A stretch of DNA of 64,000 bases from Paraescarpia echinospica (Eukaryota; Annelida; Polychaeta; Sabellida; Siboglinidae): positions 72,965,145 through 73,029,144 of the forward strand of contig CM034531.1 of assembly GCA_020002185.1 (NCBI GenBank), given 5' to 3'. The position numbers and the translations under genes are program-made. Shown here in pieces: positions 42,837 to 54,130 of this stretch. The number at the start of each line of letters is the position of its first letter. The stretch's first letter is position 1. A model generated the notes under the pieces. That model searched no databases. It saw only the letters and a list, made by a program, of their open reading frames with translations, and was not told where the DNA came from.

Positions 42837-43484
42837 TCAGAACAGTGGCACACTCGGCAATACGCGATCTTGCACGTGACGCGATATCTTTAGCAACGGA
42901 GATAGCTGCTTTATCAGCTCCTTAACGGTCGACACTCCTGTAGACGCGGTCGTTGGCGGGCCAGCAGTGGGCGGTGTCGGCCCAGCAGTGGACGGTGGCG
43001 GGCCAACAGTGGACAATTGCACTTTAGGGCGATTGAAACCGACAGCCCTTGCGGTGTTCGTACCCTGAGGCTGCCGAATATCCAGGTCAGGGTGGCGCTT
43101 GAAGAAGCCGTGAAGCCAGTCTCGGCCGGCCATCTTTGTTTCGGCGTTGAACGTGTGCGCAAGCCCCAGCTTCACCGCGAGATCGTACGCGAGGCGCCTG
43201 ACGTCCACGGTCGTCAAGCCGTACAGGCATTTCTCCATATACGCGATGTGTTCGCGCAGCGTGCGTTCCACGTCAGCCGATAGTACTCGTTGCCTTAGGC
43301 CGAGAGATAACGATCCCACAGTGGCGACTTTCTTGTTGCGGTGTCTTCGCAGCGTCCTGGCCGGAATGCCAAAACGCCGACTGACAGCCTTCATAGGCTG
43401 ATTCTCCAGCGCTGCCAGTGCCTCCTTCAACACATCGTCCCCACAGGCACCCCGTTCCGACTTGCGCTTGTACGTGCGGACCAC
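42837..43484 (-). CDS. pogo/jerky-type transposase N-terminus without DDE core
   Basis: The 215-codon ORF starts MVRTYKRKSERGACGDDVL. Residues 1-55 form a psq-type HTH (SRRFGIPARTLRRHRNKK). Residues 70-155 form the second CENP-B/Tc5-like HTH (EHIAYMEKCLYGLTTVDVRR, MAGRDWLHGFFKRHPDLDIR), ending ARAVGFNRPKV. After that a Pro/Thr minisatellite (PPPSTAGPTPPTAGPP) replaces the DDE domain, then STVKELIKQLSPLLKISRHV. The ORF is intact to this point, so it may be a selected or recently truncated DNA-binding derivative. Confidence 0.75.
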   Translation of the reverse strand: MVRTYKRKSERGACGDDVLKEALAALENQPMKAVSRRFGIPARTLRRHRNKKVATVGSLSLGLRQRVLSADVERTLREHIAYMEKCLYGLTTVDVRRLAYDLAVKLGLAHTFNAETKMAGRDWLHGFFKRHPDLDIRQPQGTNTARAVGFNRPKVQLSTVGPPPSTAGPTPPTAGPPTTASTGVSTVKELIKQLSPLLKISRHVQDRVLPSVPLF

Positions 43485-44310
43485 TTCTACAGAAGAAAAT
43501 ATTAGTCAGTAGATATTCAATCTGTCACAGGCCTATTGCAAATTTGCATTCAAACACCTGCCGTATTTATTATTTATTTATTAATGCCTATTTATTTATA
43601 TATTTATTTATTTGTTTATTTCTTTATTTTGTTTAAACGTATTTATACAGGGTAGGCTAGTACATTCAGATTAAAATACAGTTTTTTTACAGTAAACCCT
43701 ATGCTTATACATAATTTATGGAAAAAATACAGGAATAAAAAAGCAATATATAAAAATACCATGTTGCAAATACACAGACAATAAAATAGGACAATTAATA
43801 TAACAATTACATCATAATATAATGCAATAATTATTGGTAATATAGAATGATATAAAACATAATATACTAATACTATAAATAAAATTATAATTAATTGTAG
43901 CTCTAAGGCTAGGCCTTGCACGTTAGCCTATGTTGCATGTGTAAAACAAACAATTAAAAAACGTGGGGTAAGACGCCCCTCAAGGGGCAAGAAGCCCCCC
44001 GGGGCGTCTTGCCCCACGTAGTTGGGGGCGTCTTGCCCCAATAGGTTTCATGCAGACATGTGCCGATTACATTTAATTATCGCCCGTTTTGCATGGTAAT
44101 AATTGAAACTACTGACATAAACGATGCATAAAGTAACGACTATGTGATATCGCACGTAATCTCTGTCTTGCGCGTTCGGACGCAATGAATGCTAGGTGGC
44201 AGCATTGTTTTCATCCACCAGAGACAGGCAGCAAACGATCGAAGTATTGAAATACCCAGAGGGGCGTCTTACCTCGAGGGGGCTTCTTACCCCACCCTAC
44301 CCTATATAAA

Positions 44311-44815
44311 ATGGCTTAGTGGCCTACCTAGCGGCGAGATCTTGCGAGATCTCAAATGGAGCAGAAACTGAGATAGGACAGAAACCGAATAAGTGACTAT
44401 ATAATACGGATGCATGGTCATCGAGACCCCTTGATTGTCAATACACGTTTATTGCTAGCGTTCTTATCCGCTGGGTGTCACACCCATAATGTGTGCCACT
44501 ACAACATATACAGGATACTACACCACCAAAGCCTACACATGTTGTGCATACATTTAATTTTATACATTCAGACATTTTGAGTTTAAATAGTATTAAACAA
44601 ACACGACTGCTCATACCTAGCGGCGAGATATCAGATGGAGCAGAAACTGAGATAGGACAGACACCGAGTAAGTGACTATATGATACGGATGCATGGTCAT
44701 CGAGACCACGTGACTGTCAATACTCGTTTATTGCTACCGTTCTTATCCGCTGGGTGTCACACCCATAATGTGTGCCACTACACAATATACAGGATACTAC
44801 ACTACCAAAGCCTGC
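44311..44815 (+). repeat. tandem pair of about 220-bp repeats
   Basis: Units at 44325-44540 and 44617-44815 share the order CTAGCGGCGAGAT, GATGGAGCAGAAACTGAGAT, GATGCATGGTCATCGAGACC, GTTTATTGCTA, CGCTGGGTGTCACACCCATA and CAGGATACTAC, with about 95 percent identity by eye. The first unit begins immediately beside the right end of the pogo-type element. Possibly a SINE or LTR-like repeat; no tRNA-like head seen. Confidence 0.85.
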
Positions 44816-45461
44816 TCATACATTAGCAGCATTATAGGACGTGCAGTTTGGACTCATCATATATAGAATAACGGTTAACTGATAGGTATACATCATCTGA
44901 TTATAGCTATTTGTAATCGGGTATTTGTAATAAGTCCTGATAGTGGAACTTGTTGAGAATGCATAACATGTTATGATATTGAAAAATGATGAAATCCAAA
45001 AACGAAAAAAATCACTATTATGACCAGCAGCTAATATATGTATAAACAATGTTAGAACAAAATTATATAAATATTGTTAGTTCAAAAATCTGTAAATACT
45101 TTTAGTCCAAAAAATATTACAAATTAACACAAGTCCACAATTCTACATGAAGAGTGACCCATTCAGTAGTTCGAAGTCATACCTGTTCAAAAAAGCAAGG
45201 TGTTGTTTCTGTGTGTCGATATTGATACATGTTTAGGTTACAAATTGTGGATGTTTTGACAATATTTCTTGTATGATGCTTAATTACACTAACTTGATAT
45301 GCGGTTTGACAATAGTAAAATAAAGCAAGGGTTGCTTGATTGACTGCTCAAGAGTTGTGCATAAACCATAAATCATCACAAATGAATGAGCTCATATGTA
45401 AACAATTACTGTCCATTACCACCGACAGTAGAAAAACGAACCTGCACAATAACTACATAAC
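44816..45461. other. no gene recognised
   Basis: AT-rich sequence with the repeated words TTAGTTCAAAAAT and TTTTAGTCCAAAAA near 45075-45110. No coding signal. Confidence 0.4.
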
Positions 45462-47115
45462 TTAACAGCAGATATTAGTAACAACATAACTTACACCAGG
45501 TATTAGTATCAAGGTACATTCGCCGATCTGCTGCAGAAATTTGCCGACGACATTAACTTCTGCCTCAGCTAAAGGCGTTTGATGAATGGTTTCATTTGTA
45601 TGCTTTGAATGACCGATGTGCACATAGAAGTACGTATGTTGACTTTGTGGCACATCAAGAGCCGCATATTGTGTGCTGGAATAATGCCTCATTTTTGTGG
45701 CGGTTATAGAGGCACAATCCTCCACCTCAGACAGCTTGACTACTCGGCGCATAGAGTGATATCCACTGCAGTGGTCACCTTCAGCGCGCACCCCAGGGAA
45801 CAAGTAGTCGATTTCTTCTGTCACACCAACAGGCTTTCTGTTTTCTGGTTTTGACAGCAAACGAAGTCCTGGCCACATCAGTTGGTACAAGAACAGGGAC
45901 GAGATGGTAATTTCCTTTCCATGTCTGGTACATGATCTTGAGGTCCGCAAACATTTCTTTTTCAACTGGCTGCATTTTTAATACGCGCATTTGATCTTGC
46001 ATCTGACCAATCAGACATTTTAAGCCTGGCTGGTTCACCTCCTCTACGGAAGTTGAACATGGTCAACCTACACACTGACAGGTCGCGCAAGAGTGTGAAA
46101 TTTGGTGATGTCAGTGGTAGCTGATTGTGTTGCTTGATGATCGATTTCGTTGTGGTCATTGTATGACCTTTGTCACTGCGTCATCGGTAGGCAAGCTCTG
46201 TGGTCGTCTGATATTGGTTTGGCGGTTCATGTTAAGTTTGTATGTGGCATCACCAAAGATAATCATGTGGTGCATCTCTAACGTCACAACAAATTTATCT
46301 ATTTATGACCCTTTTTTCATCCTCATGACTGATAAGGAAGTTGGCCCAGACTGCTGATGCCGTCTTCTTCAGCATTTAGTACAGAGCACCCTTCAGCCCA
46401 ACGTTTAGCTCAGTTCCACTTCTGATGTAGTTCTGAACGGCTTGTTCCAGAGCTGAAAAGTTCTTGCATTCAAGCATGTTGATGTATGTTGCAGGGTTGC
46501 TGGGACACAGTGGATTTTGTTCTTTAAATTCCATGTAGAGGTTGGCCAGCATCCTCATGTTTGCCTTCACAGAGCATTTCACCCCAGCTTTCTTGTCTGG
46601 CTTCTGCTTCATCTTTGCGTACAGACTCTGTCCAAGAAGTAAAATTGCGGGGTCACTTTAGCACAACCTGCCAACATCGTCACCAATGAAGTGGCTGAGG
46701 TTGTCAACCTGGAAGCTGTCGTTGACAGCAGAAGTACGCATTAGCGACACAGGCATGGATTCGTTGGCAGGTGATGAAGAAGAGTGGCAATGGTGTGCGT
46801 GCTTCCAGAGGTATGCTCTATCATGACACCCATGGCATGTGCCACACAACACCACGTCCTTTGGCTCACCCTGGTGTCTCTCTTTCACCTGTTTACACCC
46901 AGCAGTCGTCTTGATCAGATGTACATTATGCTGATAAATGCCATATTTTCTTAATGTGGCAAAGGCCTCATTGCGGCAACATTTTGGAAGAGACAATGCG
47001 TTTTGTACTTGCCTTTTATTTTTGCGACTGGAAGCTTCCACAAAATGGACATGGCCGACTTGGGCCATTTTTGGATTGTTTCTGTTGAAGCAAAGTCCTT
47101 ACATGCAGTACATAA
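45462..47115 (-). pseudogene. tyrosine-recombinase-like protein, main exon
   Basis: Reading down, a CX2C finger remnant (CTACKDFASTETIQK, 47110-47070) leads to VQNALSLPKCCRNEAFATLRKYGI and a finger KDVVLCGTCHGCHDRAYLWKHAHHC (about 46850). After an in-frame stop comes a core-binding-like region (LLGQSLYAKMKQKPDKKAGV, MRMLANLYMEF). The catalytic part contains LTMFNFRRGGEPARLKMSDW (first catalytic Arg), GYHSMRRVV, ITATKMRHYSS (second Arg) and the FYVHIGHSKHTNE box with its His (about 45620). The expected nucleophilic Tyr eight residues on is His (ETIHQTPLAE). I place it with tyrosine-recombinase transposons such as Cryptons (inference). At least four frame breaks; inactive. Confidence 0.72.
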
Positions 47116-47189
47116 AAATTAAAGGGGAACTGAAACGCAGCTGTTTCATGCCATATATGTATTAAATACATGCTATTTTATTACTTATT

Positions 47190-48080
47190 GATAATGGGAG
47201 AAAACGTATGAGTGGGTTTATTCAATAACATTATATACGTACAGAAAACCTATTATGAAAACAAAAAGTAATTTAAATAAAAGCATACATATAATAACAA
47301 ATAATTAACAAATAAATAAAATAATAATAAAATAATTAAAATAAAATAAAAAAATAAAAAATAAAAAAATATTATCAATAAGACGATGTGCCAACACACA
47401 CTGAATAGTTTCATTATATTTGTTTAAGTTTTTATCCAACACATAATAAAAAATATAACATTTAAAATCCTGGATTAAAACTGCTAAAACAAAAACGAGA
47501 TTGTGTTCCTGGGCAACCGAGCGACCTTACAAGACGGACTTCACCTGTTTGTTTTTAAATTAGTTTTAGAACGACATTGTTTAATTTCGATTGGCAAGTT
47601 ATTCCAGTGACTTATGCTAGTATATAGGAACGACCTTTGTCCAGAACCCTTTATTCTAGGTTTCCCACATGCTAATTCACTTGCTCCTGTCTTGTACCTA
47701 TCTTGATCCATTTCGACATTAGCTCTTAAATATGCTGATGCTGTACCATTGATACTATTGAACATGTGTCCCGATTTTAATTGTTCTACTCTATATACGC
47801 AACCGGGAGTAATCCAACTAACTTAAGTTCATTTGCACCAACATGAAACCTCGGTGAAGCATTTAACATAAATCTGATTATCTTATTATGAGTACACTGC
47901 ATTCTGCCTTTAGTTTTCTTTGACAAACAACTATAACAAGCTGAACATGTGTAATCAAAATGGAATTGAATCAAACCAGAGATTAGCAGTTTTTATGTTA
48001 AACTTTGTGGCGTTCCTGTACAGGAATCTAAGTTTATTTGAACTATTAGAGATGATTTTAGAAGCTACTATCACCAGAAA
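47190..48080 (-). pseudogene. LINE RT C-terminal end and 3' tail
   Basis: The RT C-terminal domain of a CR1/Jockey-type LINE is at 47974-47786 (QFHFDYTCSACYSCLSKK, NKIIRFMLNASPRFHVG, ELKLVGLLPV). After a frameshift it continues at 47765-47541 with RSFLYTSISHWNNLPIEIK. The 3' UTR is very A/T-rich (AATAATAAAATAAT, about 47280-47375). It lies in an intron position of the recombinase gene, between the exon at 48518-48565 and the main exon. Confidence 0.8.
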
Positions 48081-48517
48081 GGGATTGATCTAGTCACACC
48101 TAAATAAATGACGGTTGACTTTGATTCAATGACATCCACTGTAACGAGCAGGTGATGATAGTATGCTCACGTCACCGCTGCTGGACATGCTACGATTGGT
48201 GTTAGGGACTCGAAAGTAGATTCTGCAAACGTCATAATCCATTAAAAAACAACTGAGCCTCAACTGGACTCCTCCCATACCCTATTCTTGGACTGATGTA
48301 TAGTGCCCTCTGTAATATATACATGTTCAATATATATATTATAACAAGGAAACAGATGACTGGAGAAGGTCTAAGAAATGCCATGTCTGCCCATTCTCTA
48401 TATATATTTGTGCCATTAGTTACAGGAGTGTGTATATATGGCAGTATACTTACTAGCAATACAATTTCATCTCACACTTATCACAATCTACAAGAATGAC
48501 ACTAGTTGATCACATAC

Positions 48518-48565
48518 CATTTGGCAGAAACTCCTCCGACTCTGGCGCAGAATCAGACACATAAT
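48518..48565 (-). CDS. candidate 48-bp exon of the tyrosine-recombinase gene
   Basis: The minus strand has acceptor CTTTCAG before 48565 and donor GTATGTG after 48518. The 48 bases, read in phase 1, give an acidic peptide YVSDSAPESEEFLPN. Its frame joins the next upstream exon without interruption. Acidic DSESDYVP-type N-termini precede the zinc fingers in this family as I recall. Confidence 0.5.
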
Positions 48566-48981
48566 CTGAAAGTAGGAATGCCAATATAAATTGAAATGAA
48601 ATGTAATGATGAAAACTTGACACTGTTATGAGAACTCATCAGAAATCTTATCAACCATGCATCTGTTTGCCTGACATTCTGTATTCTCCATCCTTGCAAG
48701 CCAGGGGTGTGACTATATACATTACCCTGGCAGATCTCCTACGCATTGAATGGAAGTTAGTTTAGTTAAATTTGTAACTGACTTCGCCGGTCGCGAGGCA
48801 TCACTCGTGAACACGTGCAGACACCCGTCCAACCCGCGCCCCATTTCCGAAACGAAGCCCTCCTGTTCCAGATATGTGAATTACCTAATTTAGCATACGT
48901 GTTATATAAAATATGTGCAAAATAAGTTACAATGCTTGTTGAAATGTGCCACATGATTCATAATGAAAATGTTATGCATAC

Positions 48982-49023
48982 CTGATTCATCAACCGATTC
49001 AGAATCACAAAACTGTTCATCAT
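48982..49023 (-). CDS. candidate 42-bp exon of the tyrosine-recombinase gene
   Basis: Acceptor TTTGAG before 49023 and donor GTATGC after 48982 on the minus strand. Read in phase 1 it encodes DEQFCDSESVDES, and splicing to the 48-bp exon continues DYVSDSAPESEE. Both exons are multiples of three with the same phase, which is the main support. Confidence 0.45.
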
Positions 49024-49049
49024 CTCAAATGGGTTCTCATCGGTATTTA

Positions 49050-50900
49050 CAAACGTAATGAAAAAGATCAATCCAATTCCTTATCAATGGAAGGTGCATA
49101 CTAACTATGGGCCTAAATGCTAATCGTTGGGTTGAGAGTTCAACTCAAACAGGCGTATTCTTGGTTGATTTAAAAACCAGACTCTCAACATTGTGGACTG
49201 TGTATTCATCGTGCTTTAAACTCCACGTAAACACTTGATGGTCATACTTTCGGCCGGAAATCCGACCTAATGGCACACGAGAGGAGGGCTTGTCGAGGCG
49301 TCATTTCGCCGTCACTGCAACTCCGACAACTGGAGTCACCGTGCATCGACCAAACGTCCCTACCGCCGCCAGATGTAGGTATATTAAAAAACTAACTTCA
49401 TTGTCATCTGCAGCAGTGTGTAAGTGTGTACAAAGTTTATCACAACTTTTTAAAGATGAATAATGCTTAAAGAGGCTGGCGAGTTTTCTTAAATGCATGT
49501 TAAGCTATCAATTAATTATCTGTCTTGCATCTTATGCAGAGCCTCAAAGGCATAGATGTGCCCCATAACGTTTAAACCAATTAAGCCAAAGGTTTACATC
49601 ATACTTGTGAAAACCATTCAGCGAATGTCATTCGCTCGTCGCGACTTGACAGAGACCGAGTCTGAGACTGAAACACTCATTTTGAGATTTGAGAACGTTT
49701 CCTTTTTACTTAAATGACCAACATTAATTAAGAAAGTTGTCCAAACGGTTAGTCAAACATAACGTCATTCTTACTTAAAACAATACGTGCTGGATGTTAA
49801 ATGCTGACACAGCTTTGTTGATTCGTTCGATTGCAAATAGCGTCTGCTTTGTCGGGCAAAAACGCCACATCTATAGAGTCTCCGTTTGAGAGTTTCCCAG
49901 ACGCCAGGTGGTAGGGCGATCGTTTGGCTAGTTTATGTCTATGCAATCCACCATGGTCACTACTGTTGTGGCGAACACATGTATGCGTGCCTCGCACTGG
50001 TCTCTATACAAGTCATATCTTTAACATAGGTCAGTGGTAGGGGAAGTGCACCGATAATGAATCCCCTAACTTCCGAGCCCTCTTTCTCCATTCATGTACG
50101 TGATACTGATGACTATTAAGGATCAGACCACGAGTTACTACAAGTTATCTGTGCCAGCCGGAAATAGAGTCAATGCATTTATTATTTTTTCAAAAAAATG
50201 CAAACAATTTTTTTTCTTAATTGGTCCAATTTGAGTAATGGGTCATTGGACTACAATGGTCTTGATATAGGACCAGGTGGTCCAATATAGGTGGGTCTGG
50301 TTCAATATACGTCATCCGTCAATTATTGATGTTTTGAAAGAAACCAAAGTTCAGCACACACTTCAAACTTATATTAGTGGCTTAGTGCATAAATCACGAA
50401 AACTACAATGTTCCAGTGAGCATACAAATGACATATGACGACTAAGCGCCAAATATATTCGACATAATTTAATTTTGAACTGAGAACAAACAATTATATT
50501 TTGTTACGAATAGACGAAAACGCCAACAACGTTATTGCCATGATACAAACCAACGAAATAATGGCCAGTAGAGTGTCTAATAATGGCAAATTGTCACATC
50601 GATAGTTATGGGACAGGCCTCCAGCACAACTCGGGTGTATCCATGTCCCACAGTCTACACATTTCACCATGGTTTCTTTTCGCTCTTCGTCACACAGTTC
50701 ACAGTACCAAGACTCGTCATATTAACCGTTTTTTCGTTTTGGCTGGCAGGAGAAAGCTGCCGTTTTTGTCTTTTTCCTATCTTAATTGGATCTGTTGTCT
50801 TTCCGTTTCTTTTGCTAACTGTTGAGTTATGCCTACTTTTGTACTTTTTGACTTTTGTTGTTAAAGTTTTTATAGGGACTGGAGGTTATGATTTCCGACT
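49050..50900. other. no certain gene; weak ankyrin-like words
   Basis: On the minus strand KRSPYHLASGKLSNGDSIDV (49930-49870) and YLHLAAVG (about 49390) resemble ankyrin repeat sequence, but each is one broken repeat. The rest (50000-50900) has only short ORFs. Confidence 0.3.
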
Positions 50901-50930
50901 TGGTCGTTCTTCACTTTGCCCTAGAAATCG

Positions 50931-51909
50931 CTAGTTTTGGGATGTGAGACAGCATTGCAGGAGTGATGAACTTTCTACCCAGCTCTGGTTGATCAGTCAG
51001 CTGCCCCGTGATTGGGACATATGCTTCATAATAACCAGAATATTCACTCAGATTTAGGTATTTGACCATAATTGCACCAGACTCGTGAAATTCCGTTCCA
51101 AAGCCTAGTACACCCTCTCCAACGCAGGCATGCACTGGCCGTCGTAGACAGCGTGCCGTCACAACGATCTCTCTCCCCAACCGTCTCACTGGGATTCGCC
51201 ATCGATGCAGTTATAACCTCGATAGATGCGTAACACAGTCTCTGAGATAGATCTGCGTTCACCATCCTCTCATCAATGTTTTCATAAAGGCCAAAGTTGT
51301 CTAGCATATTTGCAGTCATGTTGAAAAATAGTGCATTTCTCTTATTCTCATTCGCATGTCCTTTAAATTGCCATCGTTGTCTCTTTCTGCATGCTGCATA
51401 TCGAGATCTTAACAAATAACAACGGCTCGGAAAAAACAACGTCCATCTGCGTTGGTTGCGACACACATGAAACCACTCTGTCTGCTGCTTGTGGTTGGGC
51501 ATGAATCGTTGGACTGTTGCTCGCTTGTTGACAGGCTTTGGTTGTTGGACTGTTGCTTGCTTGTAGACGGGCTTGGGTCATTGGACTGTAGTTGCTCACT
51601 CGCGGACAGGCTAGGCTTAAACTGTTGATCGCTCCTGGATGAGCATGGGTTGGTTGTGACATGCTTGAAACTATTCTGCCTGGAGCTTGTGGATGAGCTC
51701 AGCTCATTGATCTGTTGCTTGTTTGTGGGTGGACATGGATCATTAGACGGTCGGTCGCTCGTGGACAGGCTTCGGTAGTTGGACAGTTGCTTGCTTGTGG
51801 ACGGACATGGATCAGTGGATTGTTGCTCGCTCGTGGACAGTCTTCGCTTGTTGGACTGTTGCTCCATCGCGGACGTGTTTGTTGTATTTGACGAGTTGTC
51901 GTTCTGCAT
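50931..51909 (-). pseudogene. OTU-like cysteine protease with Ser/Pro repeat N-terminus
   Basis: From an ATG at about 51909 (MQNDNSSNTTNTSAMEQQ) the protein has about ten copies of a 13-15 residue repeat of the type STSEQQSNDPCP (51850-51490). Next comes an OTU-type active-site segment, VATNADGRCFFRAVVIC, with Asp-Gly-x-Cys. A TAA follows immediately, but the frame continues with ERDNDGNLKDMRMRIRE. Further down, in another frame, REIVVTARCLRRPVHAC and SGYYEAYVP fit the rest of an OTU fold; the expected catalytic His before the final Tyr appears as Tyr. OTU proteases remove ubiquitin. It is probably a decayed transposon-associated gene; the upstream frame is continuous with pogo transposase sequence. 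Confidence 0.65.
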
Positions 51910-52815
51910 AGTAGCATCTCTGGTCCCGGGCGTATTGAATTGCTTCAGTATATTTCGTAAAGAATGGCCGTGAAGAATCAACAGAACATGTTTGTCTTTG
52001 GTGCAGCCAACATGAGATACAAAGTGCATCAGCCAGACAACGTTCCTTGTTCATCCAGCCTGATTCATTATTCACTATGACGCATCCAGGGGTCGTACCT
52101 TCCTTCTATCATGCGTTTACGCCTGAAAAAATCATTGGTGGAACATAGTTTCCCCCTGCACTCATGCTACACAACACTGTTGTAGTAAAGCCTATCTCAC
52201 CACTAGTAATAGATCCGATTTGCCTTTTCCCTCTTTTTCCAAGGACCCCGCCAAGCTTCTGCATAGTTGTTATACCCGATTCATCCAAGTTAAAGATGTT
52301 TGTAGCATCGAATCCGTACGTGTCAACCAATGTTTCTAGTTTATCGTAGAACTCATGCACACTCTCACGATTGAACCCTTTGGCTCTCGTAATAGAAGTT
52401 GCCTCGGCTTGAAGGAGGGAGAGTTCGGGGTGTCTCCTCATAAAATCACGGTACCAATGTCTGCTAGCTGCTTGTTTGTCAGTGTTGAAGCAATGCCTTA
52501 TCCCATTCGCTTCAGTCAACTGATATGCCATATCCATCAAATCTTTCCTGATCATACCAATCAGCATATTCTCCAGTTTTAAAACATGCTCCACTACCAT
52601 TTTCTCCAACTCTGGTGGAAGAGTGCAAGGGCGAACAAAATATTGTCTTGGACCATTAAGGATTTTGTTTTTGTTGTTTAGGTGCCGCTTCAGCGCAGCC
52701 TTCGGAATCCCATAAGTCCTGCTAGTTGCGTTGAGGCCGGCGTCTCCATTTCTGAATGGCATGACCGTTCTATCCAGTTCCTCTTGGGTCTACTTTCCGT
52801 ATTTGCCTCTGGAAA
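51910..52815 (-). pseudogene. pogo/jerky-type transposase remnant
   Basis: Two DNA-binding domains are present at 52762-52330 (RTYGIPKAALKRHLNNKNK, then MVVEHVLKLENMLIGMIRKD and HWYRDFMRRHPELSLLQAEA, ARAKGFNRESV). The DDE domain then starts with its first Asp intact (TNIFNLDESGITTMQ), SITSGEIGFTTTVLCSMSA and GNYVPPMIF. After a frameshift near 52115 the second catalytic motif, usually LILDGH, reads LLILHGHS (Asp to His). A few residues later the frame enters the OTU-type ORF; the other frame keeps TEAIQYARDQ. The third acidic residue and the end of the transposase are missing. Confidence 0.8.
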
Positions 52816-53531
52816 ATAAAATTTGTAACCTCAATCAGTCAAACAGATGCGACATTCCCAAGTATATTATTTTAGGATGGATCGGACCACTTCCTACACT
52901 TTGCAGGCCGCATTTTTGTTTTAATATGCAGTCCTCATTTTTGTTCTAATATGATGTGTTGGGATGGAGAATCTAGAAGCCTGCTCAGTCATCTCGATTG
53001 CGAACACATCAACATATTGGTTTGAACAAACGTACCCATAACACATTTGTGACATTTTCGGTATCGCTTTGGTACAAAATATCACAAATTTAGAAAATTT
53101 AGATGTATATACGTGTATTAATTTCTAAAAATGGCTGACATGTGGATATCTCATTAAATGGGATCATAATGTTTCCCAACCACAATTGTTGGTGAACACT
53201 GAGGGCAGCCATGTGTAAAACATTGGTAGAAATGGTATGGTTAACCAAAGCGGATCATATCAAAATTGCAAGAATATCCGTTTCTTTGTGAATCACACCA
53301 CACGTTTATGGTCTTTGCTATATATCATAATACTAATAGTTAACACTTTATTTGTAATGCATCAGTTATCAGACAGCTTAAAACTGTTGGTTGTGTGTCT
53401 ACATTTACACTGCATGGAAACACAATCAGTCAAATGCGAAAAAAAACATTGAAGTGCTTAGTTGCAAAGTTAGTCAACGTACATTCGACTACGTTCAGGG
53501 TGTGTCGTTGATACCACGAGGCAAAGCAAAT

Positions 53532-54116
53532 TTACTCATCTTCGTCGCTCTCCTCCACTCTACAATCACACTTCTTTGGATTCCCGGAACATTTACATGC
53601 AACTACGCAACTAACGCCAGTTGTAGCGCAGGAGCAATTCCTTTTGCCCTTGCTCTTGCTGCATTGGCAATGGTGCTTTTGTTTGACTGCTGGAGGCTTA
53701 GCTGATTTATCCATCATGACGGAACTAAGTGCCCATTCAGAAGCTGTCTGCCAAATGATGTGGCATCGATTTGATATAGGCCTCTAAGCATTATGGTATT
53801 TGAAGGCACTCTCAGTTGGAGGCAGTGTCCTTATATATCCCTTCATGCGTCCGAAGATGTATGCATGTAAGTGATCGAGACTCCCACTGAAGTCGGAGTA
53901 CAGCTTCTGAAAGAAAGCTCTACATGATTCGATAACTGCTGCTGACACAACAAGTGAATCGTCTCTGAACTGCATCATGTCTGTGAGGTCGGATGCATTC
54001 ATCATGGCAACCTTGACAGATTTTGTCTTTCCTTTTCCAAATGTGTAACTAACTGTATCACATCCATTCATTATGTGGCCACAGAGAAGAGCTGAAGTGG
54101 CAAGTAGTATTGACAA
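53532..54116 (-). pseudogene. GCDTVS-family ORF with Cys-rich C-terminus, copy B
   Basis: The ORF at 54116-53784 starts inside the family core. It has LLCGHIMNGCDTVSYTFGKG, a helical block with CRAFFQKLYSDFSG, then GRMKGYIRTLPPTESAFKYH. After a frameshift the Cys-rich end is at 53717-53532: CQCSKSKGKRNCSCATTGVS, CVVACKCSGNPKKCDCRVEE, ending SDEDE-stop. The 5' half of the gene is replaced by the inverted right arm at about 54120. The Cys spacing differs from copies A and C, so this is a diverged subfamily. Confidence 0.7.
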
Positions 54117-54130
54117 AATGAACTTGTCAG

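Larger units (their letters stand above)
42133..44304 (-). mobile_element. 2,172-bp pogo-type element with TAGGGTAGGGTGGGG ends
   Basis: Left end TAGGGTAGGGTGGGGCATGG and the complement of the right end TAGGGTAGGGTGGGGTAAGA are matching inverted repeats, each flanked by TA. This fits the Tc1/mariner-pogo superfamily. GGGGCAAGACGCC words are repeated many times just inside both ends (42315-42400 and 43965-44045). It carries two minus-strand coding pieces, a DNA-binding N-terminus and a Cys-rich C-terminus, with no DDE catalytic core between them. Confidence 0.75.

Noticed and set aside
53391..53705. Plus ORF of 104 codons and its near-identical minus counterpart at 54292-54071, looking like a conserved membrane protein
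   Set aside because: They are the antisense of the Cys-rich tail and flank in the two arms of the inverted repeat; conservation comes from the duplication.
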